Shown one piece after another: positions 8,853 through 16,734 of a stretch of DNA of 64,000 bases. Origin of the DNA: Couchioplanes caeruleus. Lineage in GTDB: Bacteria; Actinomycetota; Actinomycetes; Mycobacteriales; Micromonosporaceae. How positions within the stretch are numbered: position 1 is the first letter of the stretch; every line of letters begins with the position of its first letter. The position numbers and the translations under genes are program-made. The notes beneath the pieces are model-generated. The model was not told the DNA's origin, did no database searches, and was given only the letters and a program-made list of their open reading frames with translations. The stretch is taken from assembly GCF_003751945.1 (NCBI RefSeq), contig NZ_RJKL01000001.1, positions 7,210,501 through 7,274,500 of the forward strand. Reading direction: 5' to 3'.

Positions 8853-9086
8853 ATGTTCGGCTGGCTGGCGAACGCGAGCGTTCAGCGGATCCTCACGGAG
8901 GCCGGCGTTGACCTGGCTCGGCTGGAGAACGTGAGCGAGGGGCCTGGCCGGGGAAGAGTACGGCGCTGCTTGAGCCGCCGCCTCACGCTCGACCGCGCCG
9001 GCGTGACGCGGACAATCCCCCATGGAGCGCTGCCCGAGAACTACGATGAATGCTCGGGCTCCGCGCTTGAGAACTACCGAGCGTGA
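8853..9086 (+). CDS. Small hypothetical protein, 77 aa
   Basis: The ATG at 8853 (MFGWLANASVQRILTEAGVD) opens a frame with good G/C third positions to a TGA at 9084-9086. It is preceded only by a weak GTGAGGG. It has no membrane span or known motif. It could be a real small protein or the tail of a decayed gene at the edge of the mobile region. Confidence 0.35.
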   Translation: MFGWLANASVQRILTEAGVDLARLENVSEGPGRGRVRRCLSRRLTLDRAGVTRTIPHGALPENYDECSGSALENYRA

Positions 9087-9513
9087 GCGGCAGGGCGAGC
9101 CCCACTACCGCGTCGGCGAACGCTGGTAATCGCAGCCTCCGTCGCCGCGTCGCATACGCGTCGGCGGGTGATCTCCACACCGGGCGGACGTGGCCTCCTT
9201 TGCAGGTCACCAAAGCTCCCGTGCGCGCGGAGTGCCGGTCTTGAAAACCGGTAGGGGAGCGGATGGCGGTGCGGACCTCACGCTCTCCGGCTGATGCCCC
9301 GTTGGTGCTATCACGTTGTCATCCTGAGTTGGGCAAACGCAGGCTGGCTTGCAGCCGGGCTTCTCTCCGTTAAGCCAGCGCTGACCTGAGGGCCGGCGGG
9401 GGACCAGTTGGGGACCACACGCCATGCCCGCCGGTGCTCGGACCCGCACACTTGACGATCGCGTGAACGGCGCGCATCGCGTTTGACATGCGCAAACGCC
9501 AACATCAACGGGT

Positions 9514-9556
9514 TGGGGGTCAAGGGGTCGCAGGTTCAAATCCTGTCAGCCCGACG
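9514..9556 (+). repeat. tRNA-Pro(GGG) 3'-end copy 1 (attachment-site repeat)
   Basis: This 43-nt stretch is identical to 12501-12543. It contains the end of a Pro-GGG anticodon arm (TGGGGGTCAAG), a full T arm (CGCAGGTTCAAATCCTG) and the acceptor 3' strand (CAGCCCG). The 5' half of the tRNA is not next to it, so this is an att-type fragment rather than a functional tRNA. Tyrosine integrases of AICEs commonly recombine at such tRNA 3' ends, and integrase remains flank both copies. Confidence 0.75.
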
Positions 9557-9623
9557 CAGGTCAGAGGGCATATCCCATCGAAGGATGTTCCATCCTTTCA
9601 TGTCCGGGTGACTAACTGGGTGA

Positions 9624-9937
9624 CTACGGGCTCTGGGTGTCGTCCGAGCCGAAGATGCGGTCCATCGCGACGGCCCCGTTGAGTAGCACCGGACGCAGTT
9701 GATGACGGTAGACGCTCTCGGTAATCGACGTTCCGGAGTAGCCCGCACAAGTCGGCGATCTCTTCCAAGCTCATGCCGTTGTCGGACAGCAACGACACGA
9801 AGCTGTGCCGCAGTTCGCCCGGCGTCCATGCGGCCGGGTTGAGTCCGGCGTCCTTGATGATCAGCCGGAAGGCGCGTAGCACGTTGTGCCGGTCGAGCTG
9901 GGTGCCGGCGCAAGCCGCTGGTACGACTGGGCGGCAA
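9624..9937 (-). pseudogene. Tyrosine integrase C-terminal remnant, frameshifted
   Basis: LRAFRLIIKDAGLNPAAWTP, GELRHSFVSLLSDNGMSLEE and IADLCG carry the LRH box of a tyrosine recombinase. After GLCG-type residues one extra T (near 9738) shifts the frame. Read in the other frame, the protein continues HSGTSITESVYRHQLRPVLL with the catalytic Tyr, then AMDRIFGSDDTQSP and TAG at 9624-9626. The N-terminal two thirds are absent. The motif GGTGACTAACTGGGTGAC just past the stop also occurs near 12384 and, inverted, near 16700. Confidence 0.8.
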
Positions 9938-10027
9938 CCGCTACTCCCAGCGGCTACGCAACTCCACGCCTTCTTGGCTAAACGATCAACCTCGCTAGAC
10001 TCGTGGCCCCGAGTGGGAGGGGGCGTT

Positions 10028-10417
10028 GTGCCGCAAGATCCGGAGGATCTGCTCGTCGACTGGCAGCAGAGTGCTGAGCAGCAGGCGCAGGTCGGCTTGG
10101 TGTTGAGCCGTCGTATGCAAGAAGTCGCTGCGAGCGCGGAGTCGGCCGGCGGTGAAGCTGTGGTGGTGGTCGATCACACCGGGGGGATGACGGGGTTGAC
10201 GCTGACCGCGCCGGCCATGCGGTTGTCGGCCGCTGAGCTGGCCGAGACCATCTTGGCTACGAGCCGACGAGCGCAGGCCCAGTTGGCGGAGAAGATGGCC
10301 GAGCTGGTGACCAGCATCTACGGCTCGGACTCGCCCACGGCCGCGTTCATCAGCGGTACCTATGCCGAACAGTTCCCGCCACCGCTAGAGGAGGACGAGG
10401 GGCAGGCTCGACGATGA
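10028..10417 (+). CDS. YbaB/EbfC-family protein of a type VII secretion-associated cassette
   Basis: The GTG at 10028 follows a strong GGGAGGGGG (10014-10022). The 129-residue product has a coiled N-terminus (LVDWQQSAEQQAQVGLVL), a beta hairpin (VVVDHTGGMTGLTLTAPAMR) and a long C-terminal helix (ELAETILATSRRAQAQLAEK). That is the YbaB nucleoid-associated fold, in the variant that accompanies ESX substrates in actinobacteria. ATGA overlap with the next gene shows a tight operon. Its role, DNA binding or substrate pairing, is not settled for such paralogues. Confidence 0.7.
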   Translation: MPQDPEDLLVDWQQSAEQQAQVGLVLSRRMQEVAASAESAGGEAVVVVDHTGGMTGLTLTAPAMRLSAAELAETILATSRRAQAQLAEKMAELVTSIYGSDSPTAAFISGTYAEQFPPPLEEDEGQARR

Positions 10418-10728
10418 CGCAGCCTGATATCGAGCTGGACTCGCAGGCCCTGCGTCGGCATGCGCAGATGGTCGACCAGGTTGCGGACATGTTCGACGAG
10501 GTCAAAGCCGCAGCCGGCTACCTCAACCTGCATGACGAGGTGTACGGCGAGTGGCCAGGCAGACTCATCGTGCCGCTGTTGAACATCGCTCAGGACCACG
10601 CTGTTGACGAGCTGAGCACTGGAACCGACGCGACCTCCCACCTGGCGCAGCTTCTTCGGTCGGTCGCTGATGATGCTGACATCACCGACGGCGCAGCCGC
10701 TCGACGGATCCGCGAGGCAGGGTCATGA
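10414..10728 (+). CDS. EspC-like type VII secretion-associated small helical protein
   Basis: This is a 104-residue all-helical protein with no signal peptide. The opening IELDSQALRRHAQMVDQVAD and the closing LAQLLRSVADDADITDGAA fit the ESX EspC-type family (secreted hairpin partners of 95-110 residues). It starts in an ATGA overlap with the YbaB-like gene and ends in an ATGA overlap with the next gene. It would be expected to pair with the larger helical protein encoded next. No EccC ATPase is present in this window, so any export would rely on a machine elsewhere. Confidence 0.6.
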   Translation: MTQPDIELDSQALRRHAQMVDQVADMFDEVKAAAGYLNLHDEVYGEWPGRLIVPLLNIAQDHAVDELSTGTDATSHLAQLLRSVADDADITDGAAARRIREAGS

Positions 10729-11726
10729 CCAGCGCCGCGTATGTGGGCCGGCCGGGTTTGATCGCCGCGGAGAGCAGCACCAAGGCATACGAGGGCGCCG
10801 GCATCTTCGAGTCGGCCTGCGGCATGGTCGACAATGGGCTCAACGCCGACGGGCTCGGGTTCGCCGGCAACCTCGTCGCTACCGGGCTGTCGGCCATCGG
10901 TGCCGTGATGGATCCGCTGCAAGCCGTGTTCGCCGCTGGCGTCGGATGGCTGATGGAGCATGTCTCCTGCCTGCGCGAACCTCTCGACAAGCTGATGGGA
11001 GACCCGAAGGCCATCGAGGGCCACGCGCAGAGCTGGAAGAACATCGAACAGCGCATCTACGACGCTACGGACTTCTTCGTGGCGGAAGTCAACCGCAGCA
11101 GCGCAGTGTGGGCGGCCGCGTCCGCGGAGGCGTACCGGCGACTCGCCCGCAGCCACGCCGATTCTGTGCAGGCCATGGGCAAGATCGCCGATGGCATGAG
11201 TAAGGCCACGACCATCCTGGGCGCCCTCGTCGGGGTCGCTCGGAACACGATCCGTGACATCGTCGCCGAGGTCATCGGTGCGTGTATCTCCAAGGCGATC
11301 CAGGCCGTCACGGTCGTGCTGATCCCCAAGGTGGCTGCCGAGATCGCGATCCTTGTCGCCAAGACAAGCACCAAGATCCTCGGCTTGCTGAAGCAGCTTT
11401 TCGCCTCGATCAAGAAAGTCGGCCTGTTCACCAAGCAGATGCAGGGCCTGTTGGAGCAGATCGGCCAGGCCAACCGCAACGTGCTGCGCCTGGAGGCGTT
11501 CCGGATCGAAGCGGCAGGCACGGCCGGATCGGGATGGTCCGGCGTCAGGGACGCATACAGGACCGTCGGCCAGGGCCACGTTTCGGTGCACGGCCCGGTG
11601 GACCAGGTGGTCGTCAACACCGCACGCAGTGCGAGCCAGACGAACACCTCTCAGAACACCGGATCGGCGGGCTCTACGATGACAAACGAGGATCCCGAGC
11701 CCGGCCCGATCAACCTCCCGCTCTGA
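10725..11726 (+). CDS. Large helical WXG/PPE-like protein, putative type VII secretion substrate
   Basis: The 333-residue protein has an N-terminal glycine-bearing segment (FAGNLVATGLSAIGAVMD), then helices around SAVWAAASAEAYRRLARSHA that resemble the WxG-turn helix pair of ESX substrates. A strongly hydrophobic middle (GALVGVARNTIRDIVAEVIG and AVTVVLIPKVAAEIAILVAK) follows, with a polar Ser/Thr-rich tail. There is no Sec signal. Pairing with the EspC-like gene by ATGA overlap supports a secreted hetero-partner role. No toxin domain is recognisable at the C-terminus. Function is inferred from context. Confidence 0.6.
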   Translation: MTSAAYVGRPGLIAAESSTKAYEGAGIFESACGMVDNGLNADGLGFAGNLVATGLSAIGAVMDPLQAVFAAGVGWLMEHVSCLREPLDKLMGDPKAIEGHAQSWKNIEQRIYDATDFFVAEVNRSSAVWAAASAEAYRRLARSHADSVQAMGKIADGMSKATTILGALVGVARNTIRDIVAEVIGACISKAIQAVTVVLIPKVAAEIAILVAKTSTKILGLLKQLFASIKKVGLFTKQMQGLLEQIGQANRNVLRLEAFRIEAAGTAGSGWSGVRDAYRTVGQGHVSVHGPVDQVVVNTARSASQTNTSQNTGSAGSTMTNEDPEPGPINLPL

Positions 11727-11741
11727 CGCAGGGAACCCATC

Positions 11742-12332
11742 ATGGACTCGCACGACGAACGGCTGGCCAAACGCGCCGCCGAGCGGGAGGCACTCGAAGC
11801 GGAACTGGACCGCGAGGACGCCGAACGCGCGGCCGCGGCCGCCGACCCAGCCGCTGCCGTGGTAAGCCGACGTGAAGGTAGCGCCACTCGGTCGGCCGCC
11901 TTCCTCATCGGGATCGTCCTGCTGACCCTAGTACTCATCGGCGCTTCCATCACCTTGGTCCGAATGGCCGGCAGAGACTACGCCGATGCGAAACGCACGG
12001 GCCAGGCCGCCGTTGACACCTGCACCAAGCAGGGCCCGATCACCAACCGCGGCTTCGGGTACTGGGAACAATGCACCGTAACGATCACCTGGGACGACGG
12101 CACCATTGCGCGCCTCAACAGCGACGCCGTCTTCACCTCGGCTGACATCGGCGCCGACGTTCGCGTCGGAGACCTCGGCGAGTACAAGACCAGCAAAAAG
12201 CTCGCTCGGGAGGACACACCGCCGCGACCGTGGCTTACCTGGATCGGCCTCTTCGTCGGCTTCCTTGCCGTCCTACCCGGCATAGTCGCGGTCCTCATCA
12301 TCCGCGAGCTGCTGCGCTTCCGCCGACGATGA
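11742..12332 (+). CDS. Two-span membrane protein, DUF6346-like
   Basis: The ATG at 11742 follows GCAGGGAA. A charged N-terminal helix of about 45 residues (ERLAKRAAEREALEAELDRE) precedes one span (AAFLIGIVLLTLVLIGASIT). An extracytoplasmic domain with two Cys (DTCTKQGP and EQCTVTITWDDG) follows, then a second span (WIGLFVGFLAVLPGIVAVLI) and a basic tail. This layout is common beside actinobacterial ESX-substrate cassettes, and I recall the DUF6346 label for such proteins. It is the last gene of the cassette and is followed by att-type repeats. Confidence 0.65.
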   Translation: MDSHDERLAKRAAEREALEAELDREDAERAAAAADPAAAVVSRREGSATRSAAFLIGIVLLTLVLIGASITLVRMAGRDYADAKRTGQAAVDTCTKQGPITNRGFGYWEQCTVTITWDDGTIARLNSDAVFTSADIGADVRVGDLGEYKTSKKLAREDTPPRPWLTWIGLFVGFLAVLPGIVAVLIIRELLRFRRR

Positions 12333-12383
12333 CCACTGGGTGACAACGAGTGTCCCCTGCGGGCCGAGTCGATCTTATCCGTT

Positions 12384-12513
12384 GGGTGACTAACTGGGTG
12401 GCAATCGCCATGATCATGGCGGATGTCCCCGGACGATGGCGGACTGAGGACCGCAGCTCAGGCCCCTGTTGCGGCAGTTCACCCAAGATCGAAAAGTGCC
12501 TGGGGGTCAAGGG
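12384..12513 (+). repeat. Left arm of a ~130-bp inverted repeat (integrase tail plus tRNA-Pro part)
   Basis: From GGTGACTAACTGGGTG through GCAGCTCAGG and AGTGCCTGGGGGTCAAGGG, this segment matches the reverse complement of about 16591-16712 with scattered mismatches. The two arms bracket the AICE remnant and the second type VII cassette. The arms look like two insertion junctions of related elements in opposite orientation. Confidence 0.65.
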
Positions 12514-12543
12514 GTCGCAGGTTCAAATCCTGTCAGCCCGACG
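12501..12543 (+). repeat. tRNA-Pro(GGG) 3'-end copy 2 (attachment-site repeat)
   Basis: This copy is identical over 43 nt to 9514-9556. Unlike copy 1 it is directly followed by a strong hairpin (12548-12593), as expected downstream of a real tRNA gene. This side therefore probably preserves the original chromosomal flank of the tRNA. The 5' tRNA half is again missing. Confidence 0.75.
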
Positions 12544-12547
12544 ATCA

Positions 12548-12593
12548 AGAAGGGCCGTTGACGAGGGTTAAAACCCTGGTCAGCGGCCCTTCT
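12548..12593. terminator. Stem-loop downstream of the tRNA-Pro 3' end
   Basis: AGAAGGGCCGTTGAC pairs with GTCAGCGGCCCTTCT (one G-T pair). Inside the loop a second small stem, AGGGTTAAAACCCT, can form. Its position just after a tRNA 3' end suggests the original tRNA terminator. Confidence 0.55.
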
Positions 12594-12699
12594 CATATCT
12601 TCCTCGATCCTCATATTCCTACTGGCTTGGGCGTATTCGGGGACCGTTTAGGGACCACTGGGAGAATTCTGGGTCGCTTGACTGGTGGCGGCCTCCTGG

Positions 12700-13086
12700 T
12701 CAGACGGCGCGCAACTGGGGACCATCGAGCGACCGAGGCGCGTTGAGGTGGGCGCTGAGAGCTGTTCCGGCGTCCTCGATCGAGCGTTGATCCGGGTGCA
12801 GGTATCGCTGGGTGGTGGTCAGTGATCCGTGCCCAGCGATCTTGCGGAGCACATGCACGGGTACGCCAGCGTCGGCCATCCACGTCAGGCCGGTGTGCCG
12901 GAGGTCGTGCCGCCGTAGGTGTTCGTAGCCCAGCTCAGTGACTACCTCGTCCCAATGCGTGGCGTCTCGCAGTACCGCGGTACTGATCCGGCCGCCGCGC
13001 GGCCCAGTGAACAGTCGCGCATCCGGTCCGGAGGCGGAGTCGAGCCGCTCGGTCACCATCGGTCGGACCTCGTCGATGATCGGCAC
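12700..13086 (-). pseudogene. Tyrosine integrase, C-terminal half only
   Basis: The catalytic half is intact: ARLFTGPRGGRISTAVLRD, RRHDLRHTGLTWMADAGVPV (HxLRH), KIAGHGSLTTTQRYLH with the Tyr nucleophile, and PDQRSIEDAG. The N-terminal DNA-binding half and first catalytic Arg are missing, because the frame abuts an FtsK-type fragment. About 128 residues remain of a normal 380-400. It is related to, but clearly different from, the remnant at 9624-9937, so more than one element inserted at this tRNA. Confidence 0.75.
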
Positions 13087-13087
13087 C

Positions 13088-13594
13088 TTAGGTCGCGCAG
13101 CAGCACGGAGAACTCGTCGCGCTGCTGCTTGCTGCCGACCGTGGCGGAGAAGTAGGCGATCTCATCGATCGCGACCAGATACGGGTGAACACAATCCCCC
13201 CGCAATGATCTTCCGGCGTTCGCAGTATTCGAGGTAGTCGTACCGGTTGTCCATCATCATCTGCAGTCGCTTGAGCAGAGCGATCGCCGCCGCGATGTTC
13301 GGGCCCACGAACGCGTCCGCGCACTTGCGCCACTGGCCCAGCTCGACGCGCTTGCCGTCGAGCAAACAGAGCCGGCAGTCCAGCGACAACGCCGCATGCG
13401 CGACCACCGCGTTCAACAGCCCGGACTTGCCCCGATCCCGGCTCGCCGCCGATCAGGATGTTGCGCTCGATCAGCGGCAGCCGCTTCGGGTGGCCGAACT
13501 CGTCGATCCCGACATGCACCGGGTCGAAGATGCTCAGCATCGGGCCGAGATCCACCGCACCGTCGGCGGTGTCAGCGACCAAGAATGGAGACAC
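13088..13594 (-). pseudogene. FtsK/SpoIIIE-type AICE transfer protein remnant
   Basis: One frame reads GPMLSIFDPVHVGIDEFGHP and ends its match at LIGGEPGSG, the start of a Walker A. A second frame resumes with NAVVAHAALSLDCRLCLLDG (Walker B LLDGK), KCADAFVGPNIAAAIALLKR and YLEYCERRKIIAGG, and a third continues to the fusion with the integrase fragment. This is the ATPase domain of Tra/FtsK-like proteins that move AICEs as double-stranded DNA. It is broken by at least two frameshifts and truncated at both ends. Confidence 0.75.
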
Positions 13595-13612
13595 GAGTCA
13601 ACGCCTCCCCGC

Positions 13613-14080
13613 TCACGCCGCTGCCGGAGCCGGAGTAGGAGCGGCGATGCTCCACTGGTCATCCGGTACGTCCGACGGCAGGACTGCGTCGCCGCCCTTG
13701 CCGTTGGTGCGGGTCATGCGGGTGGCCTTCGCCTGCGCAAACCGCAGGGACGGGCCGATCTCGTCGACATCGAGGCCCTACGCGGAACGCTTCTCGCCCT
13801 CCGGGGTCTCCCACCGCGACAGCCGCAGCCGCCCGGAAACGATCACCCGGGTGCCCTTCGCGAGGGACTCGGCGATGTGCTCGGCCATGTCCCGCCACCC
13901 GGTGCACACCAGGAACAGCGGGTCGCCGTCCTTCCACGCCCCCGACCCGCGGTCGAGCGTGCGCGGCGTGGACGCGATGGTGAACTTCACCATCGCGGTG
14001 CCGTTCGGCAGGAACCTCAGCTCCGGGTCGGCGGTCAGGCTGCCGACGATGGTCATGGTGGTTTCGTTCGCCATCTTCAC
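13613..14080 (-). pseudogene. ssb: Single-stranded DNA-binding protein with an in-frame stop
   Basis: The OB fold is clear: TMTIVGSLTADPELRFLPNG, VKFTIASTPRTLDR, WKDGDPLFLVCTGWRDMAEH and VIVSGRLRLSRWETPEGEKR. A TAG at 13778-13780 interrupts after EGEKRSA. In the same frame the reading continues GLDVDEIGPSLRFAQAKATR and on to a TGA at 13613-13615 with a Pro/Ala tail. A Tyr is expected at this position, so a TAC-to-TAG change is the simplest explanation. The truncated 100-residue product might still bind DNA. AICEs often carry such an ssb beside the transfer gene. Confidence 0.8.
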
Positions 14081-14137
14081 TCACTCCTTGTCAGCGATGG
14101 CTTGAGCAGAACTTCCTTCGGTCCCCGGCGTGCACGG

Positions 14138-14284
14138 TCATCGGCGACCGCCACGCGAGTCCGAGACCGGAGGCTCATCGATGTCGGCCAGCTCCAGACC
14201 GGGCGGCGGCACAGCCGGCGACACCGGCACATCGGCCCGGGTGGAGCGCAGGCTCGGGATCAGCAGCGCCAACGGCGACTCCAC
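14138..14284 (-). pseudogene. C-terminal remnant of an AICE gene upstream of ssb
   Basis: A well-biased frame (VESPLALLIPSLRSTRADVP through LADIDEPPVSD) ends in TGA 58 bases before the ssb start. No start or conserved domain remains at its 5' side, where the strand switches to another remnant. Probably the tail of the gene that preceded ssb in the ancestral element. Confidence 0.4.
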
Positions 14285-14289
14285 CTAGC

Positions 14290-14575
14290 CCGCAAGCGGG
14301 TCACGACGCGCGATGTCTACACCCAGGAGAACGGGCTGCCGCTCCGCGATCCGCTGTACCAACGGCTGCAGGTGGTCCGCCCGGGTAGCGAGTCGGCTGA
14401 CTGGACCTCCGAGCGGCCGCACCTACTCACCCTTGGCATGGCGGCGTACACGAAGACGGGGGTCATTGGTCGCCCCTCGCTGGGCACAGCGGAGAAGGGT
14501 GTCCGTGCTATGACCAGCCTCGTGCGTACCTTCGCTGCCACTTACTCACTCATGACCGATGAGGCAGGCCGCTGA
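14290..14575 (+). pseudogene. C-terminal fragment of an unrecognised protein
   Basis: A frame with good codon use starts abruptly (RKRVTTRDVYTQENGLPLRD) and ends with TGA at 14573-14575. It has no start codon with a ribosome site and no recognised family. It faces away from the adjacent minus-strand remnant, marking a rearrangement junction near 14285. Confidence 0.35.
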
Positions 14576-14790
14576 CGCCCTGGAGTGCTCTTTCCTGACC
14601 GTCGAGGGTTCGCTACCGTCAGTCGCTGAGGCCCCCGTGATCTTCTTCCTGCCGTGATCCATTGCTATCGTCGCCGCCATGCCACGGGGAAACGCAAGGG
14701 TGGCGGAACGCTGCCGCAGCGCACCGCGCAGAAGCCCGGTAGCTCTCATCGCGCGGCTCTGACCCGCAGCGGATGCGGGGGAGATGAAGG

Positions 14791-15069
14791 ATGACGGCCG
14801 CTGAAGAGCATGAGGACATCAAGCGGATCCGGCATCGCGCCGCGGACGCTTCGATGGGCTTCGGCCTGATCGCGATTCTGATCGGAGTCTTTACCGGGAC
14901 ATCGGCGATGCTGCCCGGCTTCGCACTGCTCGCGCTCGGTGGCCTAGCCGGTATCGGCGTGTATGCGGCCTCGGACACCACGATGTCGCGCTGGTTCACG
15001 CTGTGGTCGGCGTCGCTGACGGTGCTCGGCGTCGTCGCGCTGATCGTGATCAACCAGCTCGCCGGCTAA
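14791..15069 (+). CDS. Small three-span membrane protein beside the second type VII cassette
   Basis: The ATG at 14791 follows GGGGGAGATGAAGG. The 92 residues contain an acidic N-terminus, then hydrophobic segments MGFGLIAILIGVFTG, MLPGFALLALGGLAGIGVYA and SLTVLGVVALIVINQL. No family name is known to me. It precedes the EspC-like gene by 72 bases on the same strand and is probably the membrane member of that cassette, as 11742-12332 is of the first. Confidence 0.6.
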   Translation: MTAAEEHEDIKRIRHRAADASMGFGLIAILIGVFTGTSAMLPGFALLALGGLAGIGVYAASDTTMSRWFTLWSASLTVLGVVALIVINQLAG

Positions 15070-15141
15070 GCCGGACCGTCGGGCACTTCCACGGCACCGT
15101 GCACAGCCGGTGGCCTCTCACGTCGCGGGGGACGTATCGCA

Positions 15142-16251
15142 ATGAGCTTTCGGGTAGAGCCGTCGTTCCTGGACGGCTACGCGGGCCAGGTGCACCGGGC
15201 CGGAGACGACGCCGCAGAGATCAAGAAGTGCCTCAGCGGCCACCCCCAGCCCCAAAGCGGCGGTGGCAACGGTGTGAACGCGCTGATCCTGCCCGTTGCC
15301 GACGTCCTGGAGCGCTCCATGACCGCCTCGCTTGCGGCAATCGAGAAGGTGACGAGCACGCTGCACGCTAGCGGTACCGGGCTCACCGAGGCGGCCGGCT
15401 GGTACCGGCACACCGACGCCGCCGCGGCCGCGCGCATGGACGCCACCCTGCCCACCACCGGCACCTGCGTGAAGACCGGGCTCGAACAGCAATGGGCCGG
15501 TAACCCGTGCGCGCCTTCGTTCGCCGACTCTCGGGAACCCTCGTCGCGGCTGGTCGCCGTGCCGGAGGTGGAGTTCAGCCACCCGATGTCATGGATGGAC
15601 TACACCAGCGTCTCCAACTACATGCTGGAAGCCTTCGACCACGTCTTTGGGTTCAACCCTCTGGAGCGCGCCACCGATTCGCTGCTCGGCGACTGGCAAG
15701 CCGTCGCCAAGGCCGGGGTCGCCTTCGGCCACGCCGCCGACGCCATGCAAGACCTTGGCTACAACATTCAGGGTGGCGCGATCGCCCTCAAGCCGGGCTG
15801 GGAAGGCATCGCCGCGGACACGGCCTACTACCGCTTCACCCGCCTCGCCGACGGCGCGGCGAACCTCGCCGGCCCGTTCCGGGAGATCTCAAAGCAGTTC
15901 ACCGAGATTGCCCACGGGGTCTACAATACCACCGAAGCCGTCAACGGTTTCCTCAAGGGTCTCGCCGACGCCGCCATCATCGCCGGGATCGCCTTCGTCG
16001 CCGGCACCGCCACCGCGGCCTCGGGCGTCGGCGCCGTCGTTGGCTACAGCGTCTCCGCTGTCGAGGTCGCCAACATGCTCCGACTCTGGGCGCAGGCCAC
16101 CGCCGCGATCAACGGCATCTACGGCATGGTGCAAGCCGCCGTCGGCATCATCGAAGGTCAGATCGCCCGCATCGCCGACGCCGTACCCGACATGGCCGAC
16201 TACACCGCCTACCGCCACCCGCAGGTCCCCGCCTGGGTAGGAGCCCGCTGA
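15142..16251 (+). CDS. EspC/WXG-type large type VII secretion-associated protein
   Basis: This is a 369-residue protein without a Sec signal. Residues 1-100 form an EspC-like helical hairpin (FRVEPSFLDGYAGQVHRAGD, then LHASGTGLTEAAGWYRHTDA). A linker carries three Cys. A second helical module contains LLGDWQAVAKAGVAFGHAAD, with a W-x-G-like turn in KPGWEGIAADTAYYRF. A hydrophobic glycine/alanine-rich region (AAIIAGIAFVAGTATAASGV) follows, resembling the corresponding part of the first cassette's large protein. The fusion of EspC-like and WXG-like parts suggests a single-chain substrate. No enzymatic toxin domain is recognised. Confidence 0.6.
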   Translation: MSFRVEPSFLDGYAGQVHRAGDDAAEIKKCLSGHPQPQSGGGNGVNALILPVADVLERSMTASLAAIEKVTSTLHASGTGLTEAAGWYRHTDAAAAARMDATLPTTGTCVKTGLEQQWAGNPCAPSFADSREPSSRLVAVPEVEFSHPMSWMDYTSVSNYMLEAFDHVFGFNPLERATDSLLGDWQAVAKAGVAFGHAADAMQDLGYNIQGGAIALKPGWEGIAADTAYYRFTRLADGAANLAGPFREISKQFTEIAHGVYNTTEAVNGFLKGLADAAIIAGIAFVAGTATAASGVGAVVGYSVSAVEVANMLRLWAQATAAINGIYGMVQAAVGIIEGQIARIADAVPDMADYTAYRHPQVPAWVGAR

Positions 16252-16252
16252 C

Positions 16253-16567
16253 ATGCACGACAGCGTCTACGACCTCGCCGGCGACGACCCCCGCATCGCC
16301 AAGTTCCTGCGCACCGCCCTCACCCAACTTGCCGACAACCCCGACCCACCATTACGCGAGATGGCCCAGGGCGTCCTCGACGGCCACGTCGACCTACGCC
16401 AAGCCGCCACCTCCGACGCCTACGCCGCCAGCTTCAACGAAGGCTCTCGGGCCTTCTGGTCCTACTACGACAACCTCGACGAGACCGAACGGCAAGAACT
16501 GGCACGTACGGGAAAACACCAGCTCGACACGCTGCTCGACGGGCCGGACTTGTCACCGACGACATAA
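16253..16567 (+). CDS. Small acidic partner of the type VII-associated protein
   Basis: This begins one base after the preceding stop (TGAcATG), so it is translationally coupled. The 104 residues are acidic and helical (RIAKFLRTALTQLADNPDPP, REMAQGVLDGHVDLRQAA, FWSYYDNLDETERQELARTG) with no membrane span. Coupling and size suggest a dedicated chaperone or an immunity-like partner of the 369-aa protein. Family not recognised. Confidence 0.6.
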   Translation: MHDSVYDLAGDDPRIAKFLRTALTQLADNPDPPLREMAQGVLDGHVDLRQAATSDAYAASFNEGSRAFWSYYDNLDETERQELARTGKHQLDTLLDGPDLSPTT

Positions 16568-16590
16568 TCGGCCGGACTTGAATGTCCAGA

Positions 16591-16712
16591 CCCTTGACCC
16601 CCAGGCACTTTTTGATCTTGGTTTTCCTGCCGCATCTGCTGCCTGAGCTACGAACATCAGTCCACCGTCGTCCGTGGTTGTCCACATGATCACTGACGAT
16701 TGTCACCCAGTT
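16591..16712 (-). repeat. Right arm of the inverted repeat (tRNA-Pro part plus integrase tail)
   Basis: Read on the minus strand it runs GGTGACTAACTGGGTGACAA through GCAGATGCGG to AAAAAGTGCCTGGGGGTCAA GG, matching 12384-12513. It stops within the tRNA-Pro anticodon arm, so the T arm and acceptor are missing on this side. Confidence 0.65.
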
Positions 16713-16734
16713 AGTCACCCATTCCAGTATCTCC

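Noticed and set aside
9229..9262. tRNA-Ser(UGA)-like or, on the other strand, tRNA-Sec(UCA)-like anticodon arm (CCGGTCTTGAAAACCGG)
   Set aside because: The 5-bp stem and 7-nt loop are perfect. No acceptor stem, D arm or GGTTCGAATCC-type T arm can be built around it on either strand, so at most it is a tRNA fragment.
9773..10027. N-terminal extension of the YbaB-like gene to 9773
   Set aside because: The extension overlaps the integrase remnant on the other strand, and the GTG at 10028 has a strong ribosome site.
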